Notes under the pieces: model-generated
Told to the model about the DNA's origin: nothing
The model's input: the letters and a program-made list of their open reading frames with translations, nothing else
The model's database searches: none
Made by a program: the position numbers and the translations under genes
Source: Roseateles depolymerans
Lineage (GTDB): Bacteria > Pseudomonadota > Gammaproteobacteria > Burkholderiales > Burkholderiaceae_C
Assembly (NCBI GenBank): GCA_003241055.1
Contig: QFOD01000005.1
Coordinates: forward strand, 173,758-237,757
DNA length: 64,000 nt
Reading direction: 5' to 3'
Part shown: positions 44,580-51,452 of the stretch, one piece after another
Layout of the letters: each line of letters opens with the position of its first letter
Numbering within the stretch: the stretch's first letter is position 1

Positions 44580-45152
44580 ATGCGCACATATACCGAAGAA
44601 GAAGTCGAGCGACTCCGCGAACGGATCCGGATGCTAGAGCGAGAAGTCGAGTTTCTTCGTAGTCATCCGGCATTGGCTCAGGGACTGAAGGGCGAGCGAC
44701 TCATCTGCGACCTAACGGGATCAACAGCGACGCAGCTAAATGCGTCATTTGACTTGACGTCGAAAGTCGGACTCAAGATAGAGGTCAAGTTGAGCAAGCT
44801 GCACACACCGGTAAAGGCTGCTCCAAGCACTAAGAGATGGACTTGGACAAAGCCTATGGGGTGGCTTGATAAGGGCAAGGACTACGACTATTTGATCCTG
44901 CTTGGGGAGAAAGACCTTCGGTATCAGGACCAGTACTTGGATGACTCACCCTACGTCGCGTTCATAGTGCCGCTAGGAGACGTTCCTGCCATTTGCTCAG
45001 TCGGAAGGACTATAGGTGCGAACGTCAATCTGACGACGAATCTAAGAACTGTTAACTCTCAAGCGGGCAGGACGTTACTCACGCACATGACCTCGATGAG
45101 GTTGATAGACGAACTCCTAAGCTCGGCCCGTCCCGAAGGCAAAGCAGGCTAG
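44580..45152 (+). CDS. Cassette-encoded protein with a possible PD-(D/E)xK nuclease fold
   Basis: 190 residues from ATG 44580 (a GTG at 44556 is also in frame). The N terminus is a charged coiled coil (EEEVERLRERIRMLEREVEFL). A core with SFDLTSKVGLKIEVKLSKL then resembles the D...E-x-K arrangement of restriction-like nucleases, and DYDYLILLGEKD gives a following strand. Family not recognised, so nuclease activity is only suggested. G+C is far below the genome average. It lies between two attC-like sites, which marks it as a mobile gene cassette. Confidence 0.6.
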   Translation: MRTYTEEEVERLRERIRMLEREVEFLRSHPALAQGLKGERLICDLTGSTATQLNASFDLTSKVGLKIEVKLSKLHTPVKAAPSTKRWTWTKPMGWLDKGKDYDYLILLGEKDLRYQDQYLDDSPYVAFIVPLGDVPAICSVGRTIGANVNLTTNLRTVNSQAGRTLLTHMTSMRLIDELLSSARPEGKAG

Positions 45153-45172
45153 TTGTGCGGCGATTCGGTGAC

Positions 45173-45283
45173 GCCTAACCCATTGGTCAACCGGACACGC
45201 AACGGCATGCCACGCTTGGTCTTCATTTCATTCTGGCCCAAGCGCGGCCTGCCGCTGCGTGCCGGTTACCGCGAACGTATGCT
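45173..45283 (+). other. Long attC site (111 bp)
   Basis: It starts with GCCTAAC and a left arm GGTCAACCGGACACGCAACG. The right arm 45238-45270 (CCAAGCGCGGCC...GGTTACC) is complementary to 45185-45219 over more than 30 bases with a few unpaired positions. The 3' box GTATGCT is degenerate compared with GTTRRRY. It follows the cassette gene by 20 bp, and the start codon of the next gene overlaps its 3' end. The layout is that of a chromosomal-type integron cassette junction. Confidence 0.72.
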
Positions 45284-45707
45284 TCATGCACGCATCACCC
45301 TGAAGGCGCTACTGGTCTTGATGCTCGCGGGAATTGCTCTCGCGAGCCATGCTTGCTCGTGCGTTGGGGCGCGGGCGCTCACAGAGCGAAGCGACTGGGC
45401 ACAGCAAGCCTTCACCTCTGCCACCTACATTGCGCATGTTCGAGTGATTTCGGTTCTGCCGGGAAAACGAGCGCGTATTCGCGTGCTTGAACGATTCAAA
45501 GGCAGTGAGCAGGTGCAAATGTTGCAGGCACTCGACGCGGAGAGTTCCATGTGCGGTACAGGATTTGCTCCGGGCGAAGAGTTCGTTGCGTGGGTCGTGC
45601 GAGATACGGTGAACCTTTGCGGCAAGCTTTTCCCAGATGAGCAGCTTCTCACGGCATTACGGCGTCTCGCCGCCGCGGCGCAAAACACTGCCGTACGCCG
45701 CCAATGA
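45279..45707 (+). CDS. Secreted NTR/TIMP-like protein, cassette-borne
   Basis: 142 residues from ATG 45279, which lies inside the end of the attC site. A hydrophobic signal (TLKALLVLMLAGIALA) leads to HACSC; a lipoprotein or simple Sec cleavage just before the CxC is likely. The mature start C-S-C followed by ATYIAHVRVISVL and later conserved cysteines (SSMCGTGFAPGEEFVAWV, NLCG) matches the netrin/TIMP-like fold found in some bacterial exported proteins. Function unknown. Confidence 0.62.
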   Translation: MLHARITLKALLVLMLAGIALASHACSCVGARALTERSDWAQQAFTSATYIAHVRVISVLPGKRARIRVLERFKGSEQVQMLQALDAESSMCGTGFAPGEEFVAWVVRDTVNLCGKLFPDEQLLTALRRLAAAAQNTAVRRQ

Positions 45708-45708
45708 C

Positions 45709-45791
45709 GCCTGACCTGCCCGTGGCGCGGGCCTACTTCGGCCTCCGCCCGCATCCCCGTCGAATGGCCGCTTCACGGCACTGAGTTCGTC
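45709..45791 (+). other. Degenerate attC-like structure after the NTR-like gene
   Basis: GCCTGAC begins two bases after the stop codon, and GTTCGTC occurs 76 bp later. The segments CCGTGGCGCGG and CCGCTTCACGG between them pair as in an attC stem. Both outer boxes carry changes from consensus, so this is at best a decayed site. Beyond it, 45792-45956 has nothing recognisable. Confidence 0.35.
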
Positions 45792-45956
45792 GAGCCGAAG
45801 GGCCGGACCCGCCGCTGCTTTGCAGAGCTCCCATCTGCCTTGCACGCGCTGGCCCCGTCGTCTTCGACTTGACGGATGCAACGCCATAGATCGCCCGTCG
45901 GCCAGGCCGCGCCGATGCTTCGGCGGCGTCATTGACTTGAATCGCCGAATCCCGGG

Positions 45957-46667
45957 TCACCAGAGCTTGACGCAATGGCCCGTCAGCACATATGCCCCCG
46001 GAGAAGCCGCCGGAGCGTTGGCGGGCTCCAGGGTCACACCCAGGCGTGGCACGTGTGAGAGCAGCTTTTCGGAGGTGTCCGGCATCAGCACGTCCAGCGA
46101 TCCGCGAGGCGGCAGCGTGGCCATCGGGAACGGCGTGCCGGCATCCGGAATCGCCCACAGGCGAGCCACCATGCCCTCGGGAACATGGATGGGTGCCAGC
46201 ACCTTGAGGGTCAGCTGTCTGCCGTGGCGGAGCGAACTCGCCAGCAGCACGGGCTGGCCCTGGGCGTTGTGGAGCAGGCCCACGTAGCTTTGAGGCAGCC
46301 CCTGCGACGTGGGCTGCAGCCCCGCCAGTTCAGGCGCCGTCCTGATCGTCAGCACCGCCACCAGGGCGCCTGCGGCCAGCCCTGCCAGGGCTCGGCCGGG
46401 GAGCCAGCGCTCCAGCCAGCCGCGCGGGCGCTCAGGCGTGCCGAACAGGCGCCGTTCGATGCCGGCCCAGTTGGACAAGGGCGGCTGAATCGGGGGGGTG
46501 GCACTCTCGAGCACGGCCAGGCGGGCCTGCCATGCCTGCACGGCTGCCCGGGCTTCGGGCGAGGCGCGCATCACGGACTCGAAGCGACGACGGGCCCCGC
46601 CGGTCAAGGTGCCCACGGCGTATGCGCGCGCCAGGTGGTTCAGGCGGGCGGGCTGGAGGTAGTTCAT
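45957..46667 (-). CDS. RskA-type membrane anti-sigma factor
   Basis: 236 residues. The cytoplasmic N-terminal ~75 residues form an anti-sigma domain (LARAYAVGTLTGGARRRFES). One transmembrane helix follows at about 88-106, then a periplasmic RskA-like domain (VGLLHNAQGQPVLLASSLRHGRQLTLKV, MVARLWAIPDAGTP). The ATG overlaps the stop of the sigma factor gene, so the pair is made in fixed ratio. It would hold the partner sigma factor until an envelope signal triggers release. Confidence 0.9.
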   Translation of the reverse strand: MNYLQPARLNHLARAYAVGTLTGGARRRFESVMRASPEARAAVQAWQARLAVLESATPPIQPPLSNWAGIERRLFGTPERPRGWLERWLPGRALAGLAAGALVAVLTIRTAPELAGLQPTSQGLPQSYVGLLHNAQGQPVLLASSLRHGRQLTLKVLAPIHVPEGMVARLWAIPDAGTPFPMATLPPRGSLDVLMPDTSEKLLSHVPRLGVTLEPANAPAASPGAYVLTGHCVKLW

Positions 46668-47242
46668 GCGCGCGACACCCCGGCCGCTTCCAGGCACAGG
46701 CGCAGCTGTTCCAGGCCACGGCGAACCCAGGCCTTGACGGTGCCCAGCGGGGCATTCATGGCCGTGGCGATTTCGGCATGCACCATGCCGCGGTAGTAGG
46801 CCAGCGCCAGGGCCTGCCGCTGGCTGGAAGGCAGATCGCCCATGCAGAGCTGGACGTGCGCCTTCTCGAGGCTGCCGGCGAGCAACTCGTCGGGGTTGCC
46901 GCACGGGTCGGCGCGCAACGCCTCGATCGCCTCGTCGGCGCTGTCGTCCGTCGTGGCCGGCTCGGTGCGGCGCGACCGCAGCGCGTCGATGGCCTTGTTG
47001 CGCACGATGTTGATCATCCAGGTCATCGGGGTTCCGGCCCCGGGGTCGAATGCCGACGCCTGTCGCCAGATGTTCATGAACGACTCCTGCAGGATGTCGT
47101 CGGCCCGTTGTTCATCTCTCAGCAGACGCAGTGCGATCGAGTACAGGTGCGCGCTGCTGGCGCGATAGACACGCTCGAAGGCCGCGCGGTCACCCAGGGC
47201 GACGCGTGCCATCAGGGTCGCCAGGTCGTCCGTCGGGGTCAT
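46664..47242 (-). CDS. ECF sigma factor (RskA-partnered)
   Basis: 192 residues from ATG 47242. Region 2 is visible as FERVYRASSAHLYSIALRLL with DILQESFMNIWRQA, and region 4 as LPSSQRQALALAYYRGMVHAEIA with GTVKAWVRRGLEQL. The stop overlaps the anti-sigma start (ATGA). The DUF3455 and sodC genes lie upstream on the same strand. A similar dyad precedes both units, suggesting the sigma factor controls itself and the SOD pair. The 252 bp upstream contain no other gene. Confidence 0.93.
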   Translation of the reverse strand: MTPTDDLATLMARVALGDRAAFERVYRASSAHLYSIALRLLRDEQRADDILQESFMNIWRQASAFDPGAGTPMTWMINIVRNKAIDALRSRRTEPATTDDSADEAIEALRADPCGNPDELLAGSLEKAHVQLCMGDLPSSQRQALALAYYRGMVHAEIATAMNAPLGTVKAWVRRGLEQLRLCLEAAGVSRA

Positions 47243-47405
47243 GCGCGGCCGCAGAGGGCAGGGCCGCCGTTCTGGGGCGTGGGCTCCGAGCAGGGCCGCG
47301 CCTGTGCGGAAGGCGGACGATGGCGTGAGAGGGCTTTCGCGTTCGGAAGGATCAAGGGGGGACCTCGGCTGGAGCGCGCGATTCTGTAGATCGGCCGCTC
47401 CGGCC

Positions 47406-47423
47406 GGAAGACATTTGTCTTGA
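47406..47423 (-). promoter_or_regulatory. Dyad upstream of the ECF sigma gene
   Basis: GGAAGACATTTGTCTTGA contains AAGACA-TT-TGTCTT, a perfect dyad. A closely related GGAAACAATTTGTTTC stands upstream of sodC. Such shared sequence could be an ECF-dependent promoter element or a common operator. Confidence 0.4.
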
Positions 47424-47494
47424 TGGGCGCGATTGACGGCTTCAATGGTCCCGCAGCGCAGGGCGGCGCGGGGCCAAGATGCCGCGTTGCGCAC

Positions 47495-48022
47495 CTACGG
47501 CCTGCTGCCGGCGGGCGCCCAGAACGTGTAGTCGGCCGAGTAGGCCACCTTGGCGATCTGGCCGGCGGTTGCGGCATGGCAGCGATCTGCGGTGGGCGCC
47601 ACGCCGCCCTGGGTCGACAGCCGCTGGATCGCAGCGACGCCGTCCAGCCTGCCCGAGCCGCTGCGAGACCTGACCCCAAGCAGCAGCCACGGAATGGCCC
47701 CGGCCGCCGGCGCGGGCGCGCTGGCCTGCATCTGCCCCACCAGGCTGGAGCCGTCGTTCAGGGTCCAGGACGGGCCGGCGCCATGCTGGCCGATCTGGTG
47801 GCCCATCTCGTCAAACAGCTCGGCCTGCGGCTGCTTGAACTGCCAGGCCCAGCTGTCCTGGGCGTTCTTGGCGCATTCGTAGATCTGGCTGCCAACCGCA
47901 TGCAGGGTCAGCACGGCCTGCAGGCCGGACTCGGGGCGCAGAGCCTCCGGGGTGGCGCTGAAGGCGGGCGTCGCGAAGACCTGCACCGCCGCCGCGGCGG
48001 TCGCGAGGGCGAGGGCTCGCAT
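47495..48022 (-). CDS. Exported DUF3455 protein
   Basis: 175 residues with a signal peptide ending FSA (about 22). DUF3455 features are LHAVGSQIYECAKN, WAWQFKQPQAELFD, HGAGPSWTLNDGSSLVGQ, IPWLLLGVRS and the tail YSADYTFWAPA. It begins one base after sodC stops, so both come from one message. DUF3455 proteins are commonly found with ECF factors and superoxide dismutase in this order; biochemical role unknown. Confidence 0.88.
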   Translation of the reverse strand: MRALALATAAAAVQVFATPAFSATPEALRPESGLQAVLTLHAVGSQIYECAKNAQDSWAWQFKQPQAELFDEMGHQIGQHGAGPSWTLNDGSSLVGQMQASAPAPAAGAIPWLLLGVRSRSGSGRLDGVAAIQRLSTQGGVAPTADRCHAATAGQIAKVAYSADYTFWAPAGSRP

Positions 48023-48023
48023 C

Positions 48024-48560
48024 TCAGGCCCCCACCACGCCGCAGGCGAGTCGGGCACCGCCGCCACCGAGCACGGCGGGGTGGTCGGCGTGGTTGTCCC
48101 CGCCGACATGAACCATCAGGGCCAGGCCGGCCACTTCCGACAGTTTCATCAGGCGGGGGGTGAGCACCGGGTTGGTGGCGCGGCCGTCGGCGTTCACGTA
48201 CAGCGGCGGCAGGTCGCCCAGGTGGCCATCGCCCCAGGGTTCGCCGTGGTGCTTGCTGCCCTTGGGGTCGAAGTGCCCGCCTGCGGCGCCCGCCGGGATG
48301 ACGTTGCCGTTCGGGCCGGTGGACGGTGCGCAGGAGCCGTTCTCATGGAAATGGAAGCCGTGCACGCCGGCCGGCAGGCCCGTCAGCTGCGGGTAGAGCG
48401 CCAGACCGTAGGGGGTCTCCAGGATGCGCACGGTGCCCACGGTCGGCCCCGCGCCGTCGGCGCGGGCCTCATAAAGGGTGACGGTCTGCTCGGCCGCGTG
48501 GGCGGCACACATGGCAAGGGTGGCGGCGAGCGTCAGCCCGAGCTTGGAAAACAACTTCAT
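48024..48560 (-). CDS. sodC: Periplasmic Cu-Zn superoxide dismutase
   Basis: 178 residues with a signal peptide ending HAA (about 23). Copper and zinc ligands are present: H70 and H72 (HGFHFHENGSC), H96 (GGHFDP), H104/H105, H113 and D116 (GDGHLGDLPP), and H151 (MVHVGGDNHAD). C77 and C173 form the usual disulfide, and R170 guides superoxide. It removes superoxide in the periplasm. The ATG has a weak AGGACT-type upstream box on the minus strand. Confidence 0.95.
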   Translation of the reverse strand: MKLFSKLGLTLAATLAMCAAHAAEQTVTLYEARADGAGPTVGTVRILETPYGLALYPQLTGLPAGVHGFHFHENGSCAPSTGPNGNVIPAGAAGGHFDPKGSKHHGEPWGDGHLGDLPPLYVNADGRATNPVLTPRLMKLSEVAGLALMVHVGGDNHADHPAVLGGGGARLACGVVGA

Positions 48561-48686
48561 GAGGACTCCTGTGGTCTGGTGCGCCCGCAGCGAGGTGGGT
48601 CGCCGCGGCTGCGCGTGCATGCGAGGGAGGCGGATCTGCCCCCTTCGACACCCACTTACGCAGCTCGGCGTCGGTTGGATGCGCGT

Positions 48687-48702
48687 GGAAACAATTTGTT
48701 TC
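48687..48702 (-). promoter_or_regulatory. Dyad upstream of sodC-DUF3455
   Basis: GGAAACAATTTGTTTC holds the dyad GAAACA-ATT-TGTTTC, about 127 bp upstream of sodC. It resembles the element upstream of the neighbouring ECF sigma gene in sequence and orientation. The rest of the 469-bp gap 48561-49029 holds only a GGGGTCAGGTCT copy (48711-48722) and no gene that I can support. Confidence 0.4.
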
Positions 48703-48710
48703 ATCTGCGT

Positions 48711-48722
48711 GGGGTCAGGTCT
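48711..48722 (+). repeat. Recurring intergenic 12-mer GGGGTCAGGTCT
   Basis: Exact copies also occur at 63208-63219 and, inverted, at 27623-27634 between genes, and at 47666-47677 inside the DUF3455 gene. A near copy is at 42302-42313. It may be the core of a REP-like or transposon-end sequence. Confidence 0.5.
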
Positions 48723-49029
48723 CATGCCGAGGCGCTCGGCGCCCAGCGCCGGGTGATCGCGGTCGGCAGGCCGCCTCGGTGCCCGCGCCGCGCGCCTGCC
48801 GGATCCGGTCGGGCTCGGCCGGAGAATGGCCGGTGCGCGCGGAGCGTGCGATCCCGGATGTGGCCCCTGACGCATCGCGCCGATGGGCTGCTCCGCCGTG
48901 GCCGGCACGAGCCCAGATCCGCCGGCACCGTGGCATGCCGCATGCAGAATCGGCGATGCAGTGCCGCTCCAGGTCTGCCGCAATGCGCCGCGTCATGGCG
49001 TTGACATTGACCGGATGGATGCTGCCGCC

Positions 49030-49827
49030 ATGGATGCCACGCCCCGCCCCCTTTCGCCGCCGCCGGCACTACCGATGCAGGGCCTGCGCGGCCTGGTGCT
49101 GGGGCTGGCCGACCAGCACAGCATCGCCTGGGGCTGCGCCCAGGCCGTGCGCGCGGCGGGGGCCGAGATCATGCTGAGCTGCGTGAACGACAAGGCCCAT
49201 GCGGCGGTGCTGCCGCTGGCGCAGGCGCTGCAGTCGCCGCTGCAGGTGTGCAATGTCGAGGCCGACGGCGCGCTGGAGGCGCTGGCCGCCCAGGCCGCAG
49301 CCACGCTGGGGCGGCTGGACTTCGTCATCCACTCCATCGCCTGGGCGCCGCTGGCCGACCTGCACGGCCGCGTGGTGGACAGCACGCCAGCGGGCTTCCA
49401 GCGCGCGATGGAGATCTCCTGCCATTCCTTCGCGCGGCTGGCGCGCTGCTGCGAGCCGCTGATGCGCGACGGCGGCAGCCTGATCACCATGAGCTACCTG
49501 GGCGCCCAGATGGCCGTGCCGCACTACGGCCTGATGGGCCCCGTGAAGGCGGCGCTCGAATCGATGGTGCGCTATCTCGCGGTGGAACTCGGGCCGGCCA
49601 ATATCCGGGTGCACGCGATCTCGCCCGGCCCGCTGCCCACGCGTGCGGCCTCGGGCCTGGAGGACTTTGACGCGCTGATGCGCGACGCGCGCGAGCGTGC
49701 GCCGCTGCGCCGCCTGGTGACGCTGGAGGAGGTGGGTGCGCTGGCGGCCTTTCTGGCCAGCCCGGCGGCATCCGGCATGACGGGGCAGACGCTCTACGTG
49801 GACGCGGGCCACCACATCCAGCACTAG
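49030..49827 (+). CDS. FabI-like enoyl-ACP reductase (short-chain dehydrogenase)
   Basis: 265 residues from ATG 49030; ATG 49075 gives a 250-residue form nearer the usual FabI start, and ATG 49015 is also possible, so the start is unsure. The cofactor motif GLADQHSIAWG, the SYLGAQ tyrosine at 156 and the Y166-x6-K173 active site (HYGLMGPVKAALES) are those of NADH-dependent enoyl-ACP reductase. It also has the TGQTLYVDAGHHI end. It probably completes fatty-acid elongation or acts on a related enoyl thioester. It overlaps the end of the opposite dikinase-like gene by four bases (CTAG). Confidence 0.85.
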   Translation: MDATPRPLSPPPALPMQGLRGLVLGLADQHSIAWGCAQAVRAAGAEIMLSCVNDKAHAAVLPLAQALQSPLQVCNVEADGALEALAAQAAATLGRLDFVIHSIAWAPLADLHGRVVDSTPAGFQRAMEISCHSFARLARCCEPLMRDGGSLITMSYLGAQMAVPHYGLMGPVKAALESMVRYLAVELGPANIRVHAISPGPLPTRAASGLEDFDALMRDARERAPLRRLVTLEEVGALAAFLASPAASGMTGQTLYVDAGHHIQH

Positions 49828-51452
49828 CCCGCGTCGCCGGCCCGCAGCCGGGCCAGGCCGTCGAGCAGCGCGGGGTCGACCCAGCGCTGCGTCTGCGCCG
49901 CGCCGGCATAGACCTGACCCTCGTTGCCGTCCAGGGTGATCAGGGCGCCCTCGGCCAGCACCTGCTCGCCCACGCGCAGCTCACGGCGCTGCTCGTCGAG
50001 CTGCAGTGCCTCGCAGCCCACCAGGCAGACCCGGCCCATCTGCCGCGCCACCACGGCCGCATGCGAGGTGCGCGCGCCGCGCTGGGTCAGCAGCCCGGTG
50101 GCGTGCTGCAGCGCGGCCATGTCGGCGGTTTCGGCGTCGCGCCGCACCAGGATGACCTCGGCCCCGTCCGCCCGGCGTGCGGCCGCGCGGGCCGCGTCGA
50201 ACGCGATCTCGCCCACCGCCACGCCGGCGCTGGCCGCCGCCGCGCTAGCCAGCGGCTGCAGCGGTGCGCCGTCGCTCGCCACCACGCGCAGCAGCGCGAG
50301 GGCCGGCTCGTCCAGCGCGGCGGTGCGTTCGCGGGCGGTGTCGGCGTCGATCAGGCCCTGGGCCAGCAGGTCCAGCGCGATGCGGGCGGCGGCCTGCGGC
50401 GTGCGCTTGCCGCTGCGGGTCTGCAGCAGGTAGAGCCGGCCCTGCTGCACGGTGAACTCGAAGTCCTGCATGTCGCCGAAGGCGCTCTCCAGCAGCGCGG
50501 TGGCCACGTGCAGCTGGGCCCACACCTCGGGCAACACCTCGGCGAGCTGCGCATGGCCGTGCGCGCTGCGCCGGCCCGACACCACGTCCTCGCCCTGGGC
50601 GTTGAAGAGGAAGTCCACCCACAGCGCGTTGGCGCCGCTGGAGGGGTCGCGCGTGAAGCCCACGCCCGCGCCCGAGCTGACGCCGGCGTTGCCGAACACC
50701 ATGGTCTGCACGGTGACGGCCGTGCCGATGGCGTCGGAGATGTGGTGCGCGGCCCGGTAGGCGCGTGCCTTGTCGCTCTGCCAGGAGCCGAACACTGCGG
50801 CGATGGCCTGCTGCAGCTGCTCGCGCGGGTCCTGCGGGAAGGGCCGGCCGGCGGCCTGGGCGTAGACGGCCAGGCAGCGGCGGGTCAGCGCGCGCAGCTC
50901 GGCAAAGTCCAGTTCGCGCTCGCTGCGGCCCGGGCCGAACGCGGCCAGCTCGGCCTCGAAGCGCTGCGCCGGGATGCCCGCCACGATCTCGCCGAAGCCG
51001 GCCACCAGGCGGCGGTAGGCGTCCCAGGCCAGGCGGGGTTGGCCGGTCTGGCGGATGAAGCCGTCCAGCGTGGCGTCCGACAGCCCGATGTTGAGCAGCG
51101 TCTCCATCATGCCGGGCATGGACACCGGCGCGCCCGAGCGCACCGACAGCAGCAGCGGCCGGCGCGGGTCGCCCAGGCGCAGGCCGGTGGCCTGTTCGAG
51201 TGCAGCAAGACCCGGCCCCCACAGCGCGGCCGATGCGCCGGCCGCGCGCGTGGCGGCACTGGCGCACAGGCCGGTGCCCAGCACGAAGGCCGGCGGCACC
51301 GGCAGGCCCAGCAGGGCCATGCGCTGCAGGTTGTAGGCCTTGAAGCCCAGGCGCTCGGGCGTGGGCTCGGGCAGGGCGGGCAGGGCGTCGCAGCCGAAGG
51401 CGAACAGCTCGGGGTGCCAGACGGTGGCCACGGCGGGCGGCATCGCGGTCAT
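49824..51452 (-). CDS. Truncated pyruvate-phosphate-dikinase homologue (ATP-grasp and phosphohistidine domains only)
   Basis: 542 residues against about 870-900 in PPDK. The N-terminal ATP-grasp region is well kept: VLLS-x-R-SGAPVSMPGMMETLLN, GFTRDPSSGANALWVDFLFNAQGEDVVSG and FEFTVQQGRLYLLQTRSGKRT. The swivelling domain has the phosphorylatable histidine, H464 in GARTSHAAVVARQMG. It stops about 78 residues later, so the C-terminal PEP/pyruvate TIM barrel is absent. ATP-dependent histidine phosphorylation is likely but the final acceptor is unknown. The ATG overlaps the stop of the partner gene (ATGA). Confidence 0.82.
   Translation of the reverse strand: MTAMPPAVATVWHPELFAFGCDALPALPEPTPERLGFKAYNLQRMALLGLPVPPAFVLGTGLCASAATRAAGASAALWGPGLAALEQATGLRLGDPRRPLLLSVRSGAPVSMPGMMETLLNIGLSDATLDGFIRQTGQPRLAWDAYRRLVAGFGEIVAGIPAQRFEAELAAFGPGRSERELDFAELRALTRRCLAVYAQAAGRPFPQDPREQLQQAIAAVFGSWQSDKARAYRAAHHISDAIGTAVTVQTMVFGNAGVSSGAGVGFTRDPSSGANALWVDFLFNAQGEDVVSGRRSAHGHAQLAEVLPEVWAQLHVATALLESAFGDMQDFEFTVQQGRLYLLQTRSGKRTPQAAARIALDLLAQGLIDADTARERTAALDEPALALLRVVASDGAPLQPLASAAAASAGVAVGEIAFDAARAAARRADGAEVILVRRDAETADMAALQHATGLLTQRGARTSHAAVVARQMGRVCLVGCEALQLDEQRRELRVGEQVLAEGALITLDGNEGQVYAGAAQTQRWVDPALLDGLARLRAGDAG

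Noticed and set aside
45702..45934. 10-bp inverted repeat CAATGACGCC/GGCGTCATTG about 210 bp apart, as ends of a second MITE.
   Set aside because: Too short to be convincing, with no target duplication; the left copy overlaps a gene end and an attC-like structure that explains it better.
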